From assembly GCA_963820095.1 (NCBI GenBank), contig CAWFZA010000013.1:227765-291764 (forward strand): DNA of 64,000 nt. Direction: 5' to 3'. Below, piece by piece: positions 56,843-64,000 of the stretch; positions within the stretch are counted from its first letter, which is position 1; the number at the start of each line of letters is the position of its first letter. The position numbers were made by a program, and so were the translations under genes. This DNA comes from Roseiarcus sp963820095. Lineage in GTDB: Bacteria; Pseudomonadota; Alphaproteobacteria; Rhizobiales; Beijerinckiaceae. The notes beneath the pieces were generated by a model. That model did not search any database and had not been told where the DNA came from. It was given only the letters and a program-made list of their open reading frames with translations.

Positions 56843-58637
56843 ATGCCGAAAATCGAAGATTACGCCCTGCTGGGAGACCTGCACACGGCAGCTCTGGTGA
56901 GCACCGCGGGGTCGATCGACTGGCTGTGCCTGCCCCGTTTCGACTCGCCCGCCGCGTTCGCCGCACTCCTGCACAATGACGAGGCGGGACACTGGACGCT
57001 CGCCCCCGTGGCCGCGGGCAACTGCACGGCCCGCCGGTACGCCGGTAACACCCTGGTGCTCGAGACGGACTGGGTAACCGCGGACGGCGCCGTACGGGTC
57101 ATCGACTTCATGCCGCCCCGGGCGGACACGCCGCACCTTGTTCGCATCGCGGTGGGCTTGCGCGGCGAAGTGGCGATGCGATCGGCGCTGCGTCTGCGGT
57201 TCGACTACGGTCGCGTCGTTCCGTGGGTTCGGAACCTTGGCAGCCAGGTCCATGCGATCGCCGGGCCTAACCGCGTCCGGCTGATGTCCGCGGTCCCGCT
57301 GCGTGGCGATCACTGGGAAACGCTCGCGGACTTCACCGTGCGCAAGGGCGATCGGGTTTCGTTCGTCATGTCGTGGGCGCCCGGCCACGACCCGCAGATG
57401 CCGCAGGTAGACGCCGAGCAGGCCCTGTCCGCGACGACGGACTTCTGGACCGAGTGGTCTGCTCATGCCGCTTACCAGGCCGGGCCGTACAGCGACGCCG
57501 TCGACCGGTCGATCATCACCCTGAAGGCCCTGACCTACGAACCGACCGGCGGGATCGTCGCGGCGGCGACCACGTCGCTGCCGGAGGAACTCGGCGGGGT
57601 CCGCAACTGGGATTACCGCTACTGCTGGCTTCGCGACGCCACCTACACGCTGCAGGCCCTTCTCGCGGCCGGGTTCAGGCGCGAAGCAGGAGCATGGCGT
57701 GACTGGCTGCTGCGCGCCATAGCGGGTCAGCCGGAGACGCTGCAGATCCTCTACAGCATTGACGGCGCGCGCCGGCTTCCCGAGGCCGACCTGCCCTGGC
57801 TCGTCTGGTTACGAAGGGAGCAGCCCGGTCCGCACCGGCAACGCCGCGTCCGGTCAGCTCCAGCTCGACGTCTGGGGTGAGACCCTGGACGCCCTGTTCC
57901 TCGCCCGGCAGGCGGGCCTTCCCGCCGACCCGGACGCATGGGCACTGCAGGTCGCCCTGATGAATCACCTCGAATCGGCCTGGCACGAACCGGACAACGG
58001 ATTGTGGGAGGTACGCGGCGACCAGCAGCACTTCACGCACTCCAAGGTCATGGCGTGGGTCGCCGCCGACCGGATGGCACGATCGGTGCGCACGTACGGC
58101 CTCCCCGGCCCGGTGCTGCGCTGGGAACAGCTCCGCGATCAGATCCATCACGATGTCGTTGCCCACGCCTTCGACGCCGGACGCAACACCTTCACCCAGG
58201 CCTACGGGTCCACCGCGCTCGACGCCAGCCTGCTGCTGATCCCGCGCGTCGGCTTCCTCCCCGCCACGGACCCGCGGGTGCTGGGCACCATCGCCGCGGT
58301 CCGCCGCGAACTGAGCGAAGACGGCCTCGTCAAGCGCTATCAGACCACCGCGACCGACGACGGCCTCAAGGGCAGCGAGGGCCTGTTCATCGCCTGCTCG
58401 TTCTGGCTGGTGGATGCGCTGGGCGCGTCCGGGCAGCGGCGGGACGCGATCGAGCTGTTCGAGCGCCTGCTCCTGCTGCGCAACGATGTCGGGCTGCTGA
58501 GCGAGGAATGGGACCCGGCCGCGCAGCGCCAGCTGGGCAACACCCCTCAGGCGTTCAGCCACTTCGCCCTGGTCGTCAGCGCCCTCCAGCTGCACATGGG
58601 GCGCGCGGCCCGCAGCGACAACCCGATGATGACATGA
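56843..58637 (+). CDS. Glycoside hydrolase family 15 (glucoamylase/trehalase type) (one frameshift)
   Basis: Fourth gene of the operon, about 598 residues joined. N-terminal part MPKIEDYALLGDLHTAALVS and SIDWLCLPRFDSPAAFAALL is the GH15 beta-sandwich domain. The catalytic domain begins ELGGVRNWDYRYCWLRDATY. A one-base break near 57805 leads to GNAASGQLQLDVWGETLDAL, the general-acid region, KVMAWVAADRMARSV and EGLFIACSFWLVDALGASGQ; the base Glu is probably in LLSEEWDPAAQRQLGNTPQA. No signal peptide, so cytoplasmic. This subfamily acts on trehalose or maltodextrin; which one is not clear. TGA overlaps the next ATG. Confidence 0.9.
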
Positions 58638-59625
58638 CAACCAGGCAGGCACGGCTGATCGACCGGGTCACCCTGATCGTGTCAGACCTTGACCGGGCAG
58701 AAGATGACTACGTCAAGACCTTCGGGTGCAGCGTCGAACAACGTGGCGACATCGAACCCTCGCTGACCGGCGTGCTGTGCATCCGGTCGGCGCGCGGACG
58801 ACGCTCATTGTTGCGGCTGGGCCGCGAGCGGATCGAACTACTGGAGTTCACGGACTTGGCGGGACGCCCGTACCCGCCTGACAGCACGAGCACCGACCTG
58901 TGGTTTCAGCACATGGCGATCGTCGTGAACGACATGACGGACGCGCATCAGCGGGTCATGGCGAATCGGCGTTTCCGGCCCATCAGCCGCAACGGCCCGG
59001 TTCGGCTGCCGGACAATTCCGGAGGCGTGACAGCGTTCAAGTTTCGTGATCATGACGGCCACCCGCTGGAACTGCTCGCATTCCCGGAAGGACGTGTGCC
59101 GCGCAGCATGGCGCAACGCCAACGGCACCGGCCCCTTTCTCGGTGTCGATCACACCGCTATCGCGGTTAGCCACTCGGCCAGCAGCGCGAGATTCTTCGG
59201 GTCCGTATTCGGGTTCAGCGCCGGAACTCGCACCGAGAACCGCGGGCCCGAACAGGCCGCTCTCGACGACGTCGACGACGTCCACGTCAGCGTCACCCGA
59301 CTCGCGCCGGACCTGCCTGCGCCACGGATGGAACTGCTGCGCTACCACGCGGGCACACGCCGGCCGATCCCTCCCGACACAGCCAGCAACGACATCCTGG
59401 CGACACACTGTGCGCTGCGAGTCGCGTCGCTGGACGCAACCGCCGCGGCACTCGCACGCTGCGGCACGCCCGTGGACCGATGACCACCTCATGACCCTGC
59501 GCGGGGGCATCCGCGCCGCCCTGGTATCAGGACCTGACGGGCATCGCTTCCTGGTGGAAGAGCGGCCAGCCGCTGCGACACGGGCCGCACCCGGCCCGGC
59601 ACAGGCGCGGGAGCAAAACCCGTAG
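58634..59625 (+). CDS. Two-domain VOC family protein (two frameshifts)
   Basis: Fifth gene of the operon, ATGA-coupled to GH15; about 330 residues joined across breaks near 59105 and 59483. First VOC domain: LIDRVTLIVSDLDRAEDDYV, LWFQHMAIVVNDMTDAHQRV, VTAFKFRDHDGHPLELLAFP with its end Glu ligand. Second: FLGVDHTAIAVSHSASSARF then DGHRFLVEERP. Two fused VOC modules with His and Glu ligands suggest a metal-dependent enzyme or binding protein. In this operon it might process a reactive keto-aldehyde or keto sugar, which is inference. Confidence 0.82.
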
Positions 59626-59976
59626 CCTGATCGGTTTGCGGTAAACAAGCACGGACTGTCTCGCGCGAGAAGGAGATACGGGTTCTGGCCATCAACAGGT
59701 CCCTATCGTGCTCGGTTAACCTTCGCAGCCGACGGCGTCGCTTGCGATTTCTCTGGCGATTACCGGAGCCTGTTCGCCGGAGTTCTCTTTTCGGTCTGGT
59801 AGGTCGAAGCGGCCTCCTGCGTTCACCACGCTTTCCGGCCGGGCCTTCGGAGGCTGGGACCTGCTGGTTCCCTGGTGGCATGTGAGCGATGATGGTCGTG
59901 CGCCGCCCTGCGGACTGGGTTGGCCCGGGCGGCTGGCCCGTCGCGGCCCCGGCGGGAGGACTGAGCGATTAGCGAG
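59626..59976. other. Intergenic region before the LuxR regulator
   Basis: About 350 bases separating the VOC gene and the LAL regulator, same orientation. I see no gene or convincing promoter hexamer pair. Long frames here are shadows of the regulator's opposite strand. Confidence 0.45.
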
Positions 59977-62730
59977 TTGCTGGACCGGGCTCCGGAGACT
60001 GCCGCGCTGGAGGGAGTGCTGGCGGCGGTCCGGGACGGGCTGAGTGGGGCGCTGGTGCTGCGGGGGGAGGCGGGCATCGGCAAGACGGTGCTGCTGGAGT
60101 GGGCGGCCGGGCAGGCTGTTGACATGCAGCTGGCCCGGGTGGCCGGGATCCAGGCGGAGATGGGGCTGGGGTTCGCCGGGTTGCACCAGTTGCTGGTGCC
60201 GTTTTTGGGCGGGCTGGATGGGCTGCCCGGGCCGCAGCGGCAGGCGCTGGAGTCGGCGTTCGGGCTGGTGGACGGCCCTCCATCGGACCGGTTCCTGGTC
60301 GGGCTGGCGGCGCTGACGCTGCTGACCGACGCGGCGGCCGGACAGCCGGTGCTGTGCCTGGTCGATGACGCGCAGTGGCTGGATCAGGTGTCGGTGGAGG
60401 TGCTCGGATTCATCGCCCGCCGCCTGTACGCCGACCGGGTGGGCATGTTGTTCACCGTCCGGGAGGGGGAGGGACAGGCGACGGCGCTGGCCGGGCTGCC
60501 GGAGCTGGTGCTCGGCGGGCTGCCGGCCGGGGCGGCGGGTGAGCTGCTGGCCACGTCGGCCGGCGCCCGGGTAGATGGGCGGGTGGGCGCCCAGGTGGTG
60601 GCCGGGGTGGCGGGGAATCCGCTGGCGCTGGTGGAGCTGGCCGGGGAGCTGACCGCGGAGGAGTTGTCGGGGGCGGTGCCGCTGGGCTGGCCGCTGCGGT
60701 TCGGGGGGCGGCTGGAGGAGCTGTACCTGTCCCGGGTGCGGGCCCTGCCAGTAGACGCCCAGACGCTGCTGGCGGTGGCGGCGGCCGACCCGACCGGGGA
60801 TCCCGCGCTGGTGGCGAAGGCGGCCGGGCAGCTGGGGACCGGTCGGGAGGCGGGCGAGGCCGCAGAGACCCAGCGGCTGGTGTCGTGGCATCCGCGGGTG
60901 CGGTTCCGGCATCCGCTGATCCGCTCGGCGGCCTATTACGCGGCCCCGGAGGGGACGCGGCGCCGCGCACATGCCGCGCTGGCCGGGGTGACCGACCCGG
61001 CCGCTGACCCGGACCGGCGGGCCTGGCACCTGGCCGAGGCCGCGCCGGAACCCGACGAGGATGTCGCCACGGAGCTTGCGCGCTCCGCGAGCCGGGCACA
61101 GGCCCGCGGCGGGCTGGCCGCCGCTGCGGCGTTCCTGGAACGCGCGGCGGACCTGACGCCCGACCCGGTGCGCCGCACCGAACGCACGCTGGCCGCGGCA
61201 CAGGCCAGCCTGCAGGCCGGCGCGTTCGGCAAGGCAAGCGACCTCATCGCCTTGGCGGAGGCCGGGCCGCTGGACGAGTTTCAAGCCGCCCGGGCGGACT
61301 TGCTGCGCGGGAGGATCGCGTTCGCCTCCGGCCTGGGCAGCGACGCTCCGCCGCTGCTGCTGAAGGCGGCCAAGCGCCTCCAACCGCTCAACCTCGACCT
61401 GGCCCGCGAGACGCTCGTCGACGCGTGGCAAGCGGCATTCTTCGCCGGATATCTGGCGGGCGCCGGCGACCTGCTCGAGGTCTCCCGCGCCGCCCGGGCC
61501 CTCCCCCCGCCAGCGCACCCGCCGCGTCTGGTCGACCTGGTGCTGGACGGTTTTGCGCTGCTGGGCACCGACGGACCGACCGCCGCTGCACCGCTGCTGC
61601 GGCGGGCCACGAGCGCCTTTGCCAGCCCAGGCATCCCCGAGGAAGAGATACTCCGGTGGGGCTTTATCGCCACGGTGGCGGACGAAGCTCTCTGGGACGA
61701 CGCGGGCTGGCGCCTGACCGTCAGGCAGGTTCAGCTCGCCCGTGACGTCGGCGCGCTCGACCAGCTCTCGTTCCTTCTGAACCGTATGGCTATCGAGACC
61801 GTATGGAGTGGTGACTTCGCGGCTGCCACTTTGCTGATCGCCGAAGCCGGGGCGGTCTGCGAGGCGACTGGGTCTCGTTTCGCGCCCGTCGCCGCTACCA
61901 TGCTGGCTGCGTTCCAGGGAAGGAAAGCCGAGGCTATCCCGCTGGTCCAGTCCATCATCGAGCAGGCCACACCCGGGGGCCAGGGAGTCTCGGTGACAGT
62001 CGCGCACTGGGTGGCCGCAGTCCTCTACAACGGCCTCAGCCGTTACGAGGAGGCATTGGCCGCAGCCCGGCAAGCCAGCGAGCACAAGCACGTGTATGTC
62101 TCCGTGTGGGCGTTGCCCGAGCTGATCGAGGCCGCCGCACGCACCGGCAACACGCGCATTGGCGGCGATGCCCTGGATCTGCTCGCCGAAACGACCCGGG
62201 CCGGCGGAACCGACTTGGGGCTAGGGATCGAGGCGCGCACCCGCGCCCTGCTGAGCGAGGGAGAAGCCGCCGAGGGACACTACCGCGAGGCGATCGACCG
62301 GCTCGGCCGCACCCGGCACCGTCCCGAGCTCGCCCGCGCCCACCTGCTGTACGGCGAGTGGCTGCGCCGCCAGCGCCGCCGCCGCGATGCCCGGGACCAG
62401 CTTCGAACCGCCTTCGCCATGTTCGACGCGATGGGCATGGAGGCATTCGCCGCCCGGTCCCGGGCCGAGCTGCGCGCTACCGGCGAGCGGGCCCGCCCGC
62501 GCGGCCCGGGGGCCCAGTCGGTACTCAGCGCGCAGGAGGAGCAGATCGCCCGTCTGGTCGCCGGGCACCTGTCCAACCGGGAGATCGCCGCTCGCCTGTT
62601 TATCAGCGCCAGCACCGTCGAGTATCACCTGCGCAAGATCTTCCGCAAGCTTGACGTCACCAGCCGGGTACAGCTCGCCCGAACCTTCCCCGACCACGAA
62701 GGGATACCCGCGTGGCAGGACGGAGGGTGA
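59977..62730 (+). CDS. LuxR-family LAL-type transcriptional regulator
   Basis: Large ATP-binding LuxR regulator of about 917 residues, intact. TTG at 59977 is used for the start (LDRAPETAALEGVLAAVRDG). Walker A VLRGEAGIGKTVLLEWAAGQ, Walker B VLCLVDDAQWLDQVSVEVLG, then a long helical ARM/TPR-like region (residues 400-830), and the C-terminal HTH: LSAQEEQIARLVAGHLSNRE, then IAARLFISASTVEYHLRKIF and RKLDVTSRVQLAR. LAL proteins control carbon or antibiotic operons in Actinobacteria. Just downstream of the SDR-GMC-GH15-VOC operon, so it may control that operon. Very GC-rich third positions. Confidence 0.92.
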   Translation: MLDRAPETAALEGVLAAVRDGLSGALVLRGEAGIGKTVLLEWAAGQAVDMQLARVAGIQAEMGLGFAGLHQLLVPFLGGLDGLPGPQRQALESAFGLVDGPPSDRFLVGLAALTLLTDAAAGQPVLCLVDDAQWLDQVSVEVLGFIARRLYADRVGMLFTVREGEGQATALAGLPELVLGGLPAGAAGELLATSAGARVDGRVGAQVVAGVAGNPLALVELAGELTAEELSGAVPLGWPLRFGGRLEELYLSRVRALPVDAQTLLAVAAADPTGDPALVAKAAGQLGTGREAGEAAETQRLVSWHPRVRFRHPLIRSAAYYAAPEGTRRRAHAALAGVTDPAADPDRRAWHLAEAAPEPDEDVATELARSASRAQARGGLAAAAAFLERAADLTPDPVRRTERTLAAAQASLQAGAFGKASDLIALAEAGPLDEFQAARADLLRGRIAFASGLGSDAPPLLLKAAKRLQPLNLDLARETLVDAWQAAFFAGYLAGAGDLLEVSRAARALPPPAHPPRLVDLVLDGFALLGTDGPTAAAPLLRRATSAFASPGIPEEEILRWGFIATVADEALWDDAGWRLTVRQVQLARDVGALDQLSFLLNRMAIETVWSGDFAAATLLIAEAGAVCEATGSRFAPVAATMLAAFQGRKAEAIPLVQSIIEQATPGGQGVSVTVAHWVAAVLYNGLSRYEEALAAARQASEHKHVYVSVWALPELIEAAARTGNTRIGGDALDLLAETTRAGGTDLGLGIEARTRALLSEGEAAEGHYREAIDRLGRTRHRPELARAHLLYGEWLRRQRRRRDARDQLRTAFAMFDAMGMEAFAARSRAELRATGERARPRGPGAQSVLSAQEEQIARLVAGHLSNREIAARLFISASTVEYHLRKIFRKLDVTSRVQLARTFPDHEGIPAWQDGG

Positions 62731-62731
62731 G

Positions 62732-63388
62732 CTACCGCGTGCTCTCGACATTGATGCGGTAGTCGACCTGGGTGACGCCAGGCGCGGACCAGGCGCAGGC
62801 CACGGCGTGATCGTGCGCGGCCCAGCAGCTGACCGTGCCGGACAGTATCACCAGCCCGTCAGAGGAGGTTTCGACCGAGAGCCCGTCCGCCTCAAGGGCG
62901 GCATCGCGCCGCAGCGCGGCATGGACGGCGTCCCGTGCCTCACGGGCATTGGGGGTCTGGGTCAAGCTGATGGCGTCGTCCATACCGGCAACGCCGGGGA
63001 CGTTGGCGGTGCGGAACTCGGCCGCCTCGCGCTGGTAGTGCCACTGCGCCGTGCCGGTCAGGGTGACGAAGCCGTCCCGGGCCTGCGCATCGACGGTCAT
63101 GGGTACCGAGACGTCCAGCATCAGCGCCTCCAGCACGTCGCCGCGCAGGTCCTCGTCGTTCCGACGGTCTTTGTCCGGGATCTGTACCCGCAGTTCATTC
63201 GCGACCCGGGTAACACCGCGGACGCGTACCGCGGCCCTGCCCCCCGCCCGCTTCAACCAGAAGCTGGCCACGGCCCCCCGCAGCGTGACCACGCCGCTGG
63301 CGGCCGATACCTCGATCGCCTCGCTGCCCACCTGAGGATCCCAGGAGAGCTCGGCGGCGACGTGGCGCCGTAGGTCATCATCATTCAT
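62732..63388 (-). CDS. BON-domain protein (three BON domains)
   Basis: Protein of 218 residues without a signal peptide. Three BON-like units are visible: GSEAIEVSAASGVVTLRGAV, VPMTVDAQARDGFVTLTGTA and GLSVETSSDGLVILSGTVSC, each ending with a Val-rich strand such as GVTQVDYRIN. BON domains bind phospholipids or act in osmotic stress. The start ATG at 63388 sits next to an AGCAATGAATG context. It is convergent with the LuxR gene, only one base apart. Confidence 0.85.
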   Translation of the reverse strand: MNDDDLRRHVAAELSWDPQVGSEAIEVSAASGVVTLRGAVASFWLKRAGGRAAVRVRGVTRVANELRVQIPDKDRRNDEDLRGDVLEALMLDVSVPMTVDAQARDGFVTLTGTAQWHYQREAAEFRTANVPGVAGMDDAISLTQTPNAREARDAVHAALRRDAALEADGLSVETSSDGLVILSGTVSCWAAHDHAVACAWSAPGVTQVDYRINVESTR

Positions 63389-63698
63389 TGCTGGCTCGTT
63401 CCACCTCCGACGTGGGCCTCCCCGTGATCACTGGCTTCTTTCTAATCGTTATGGCCAGCCTCCCGCATCCATGAAAGTCCTTAGTCATCCCGGGGCAAGG
63501 CCCCTATGGCTACCGGCAGGACTAAGGACCTGTCCGGGATTCGATCGGCCTACAGGATTCGTAGCGTTTACAGCGGAGCTGTCCGCGCGAGTCCGGAAGC
63601 GCCCGGGAGAGCCGTGGCTAGGGGGCTCTCGGCGCCCGAGCCGGCCGCCGGGACCGACGAGACCGATGAGACCGATGAGTACGCCGAGGAGGCCCACC
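63389..63698. other. Intergenic region with short 9-bp tandem repeat
   Basis: About 310 bases between divergent genes. Contains three 9-base units, GACCGACGA, GACCGATGA, GACCGATGA at 63652-63678. GAGGAGGCCC at 63686 is the ribosome-binding site of the next gene. No other gene seen. Confidence 0.5.
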
Positions 63699-64000
63699 AT
63701 GTGCCCGGTGATGCCCTGCTTGAGCATTGGCGCTTTCCGAGCTGACGCGGTCTTCGCGTCGTGGCTGCAGCGCGGTGATGAGCCCAGCGCGGGTCAGGCG
63801 CGGCAGGCAGTCGCTGCGGCGATCCGTGCTTCGGTTACTCCCGGCTGTGCCGAACGGGTGGCGCAGGAGTTCGGCGATCGTCCCGAAACGGCGGTGATCC
63901 GGATGCGCTGGGCGCGGGCGGTGGCCCGCGAGGCCTTCACGGATTCAGCGTCGGAGCCGGGCCCGCAGGCAGATGCTGGCGCGTTGCTGGCCGTCCGTCC
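63699..64000 (+). CDS. Hypothetical protein, 3' end beyond window
   Basis: ATG at 63699 follows GAGGAGG at a good distance. The 100 visible residues have no stop: MCPVMPCLSIGAFRADAVFA, SWLQRGDEPSAGQARQAVAA then TPGCAERVAQEFGDRPETAV and RWARAVAREAF. This is Ala/Arg-rich and helical. I recall similar short proteins in Streptomyces-like genomes but cannot name a family. Confidence 0.55.
   Translation, partial: MCPVMPCLSIGAFRADAVFASWLQRGDEPSAGQARQAVAAAIRASVTPGCAERVAQEFGDRPETAVIRMRWARAVAREAFTDSASEPGPQADAGALLAVR

Noticed and set aside
59716..62091. A 791-residue frame on the minus strand
   Set aside because: It is the shadow of the LuxR-LAL gene: Gln/Arg/Pro/Gly-rich with no domain, produced by very high GC at third positions.

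Overview
The window joins two genomes that do not belong together. Bases 1 to about 36,500 (moderately high GC) are alphaproteobacterial, most likely Rhizobiales/Beijerinckiaceae-like: they carry the CtrA regulators SciP and RcdA, DUF1192, DUF2934, DUF1465 and CreA proteins, an IorA/IorB pair, and REP-type palindromes of Rhizobiales style. From about 36,500 to 64,000 (clearly higher GC) the genes are actinobacterial: a LuxR-LAL regulator, PadR, GH92, GH15, DUF1906, long GC-rich hairpin terminators and GTG/TTG starts. The switch falls inside two truncated genes at 36,492-36,510, so a chimeric contig is the simplest reading.

Alphaproteobacterial half. 1-2.9 kb: leftward peptide/oligopeptide ABC transporter operon (binding protein, DppB, DppC). 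3.1-7.0 kb: iorA and iorB for indolepyruvate:ferredoxin oxidoreductase. 7.4 kb: tRNA-Ser(UGA). 7.7-9.7 kb: PEP-CTERM surface protein. 9.8-12.5 kb: pyrG and a divergent lipase-like hydrolase. 12.7-18.7 kb: small exported proteins (one behind a perfect CRP-type palindrome), VOC protein, sulfite oxidase-like enzyme and D-lactate dehydrogenase. 18.9-21.4 kb: DUF1326/DUF2182 pair and epoxide hydrolase. 22.3-23.7 kb: a papain-like peptidase followed by a chagasin-like inhibitor. 24.9-27.2 kb: compact four-gene operon with two 2-oxoglutarate/Fe(II) oxygenases, a small proline-rich protein and a thymidylate-kinase-like protein, the best candidate for an undescribed system. 27.5-36.5 kb: class III cyclase with TPRs, SDR, sciP, MltB-like transglycosylase, mnmA, a candidate sRNA, rcdA, a ThiE-like protein, a Sel1 protein and a truncated pilus-assembly domain.

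Actinobacterial half. 36.5-44 kb is a worn region: a truncated hydrolase, a methyltransferase with an internal deletion, a PadR/membrane-protein pair, an IS256-family insertion with 9-bp target duplication, a SnoaL-like protein, and an exact 127-bp copy of part of the membrane-protein gene. 44-53 kb: large secreted proteins (GH92 mannosidase-like, DUF1906 protein, a hypothetical), an orphan copy of the GH92 C-terminal module and a 3' fragment of tRNA-Pro that looks like an attachment site. 53.6-59.6 kb: five-gene operon SDR-SDR-GMC oxidoreductase-GH15-VOC. 60-63.4 kb: LuxR-LAL regulator and a BON-domain protein; a partial gene runs off the end.

Many otherwise well-conserved genes in both halves are split by single-base frameshifts. 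These look more like sequence errors than biological decay, and I annotate such genes as one CDS with the break stated.
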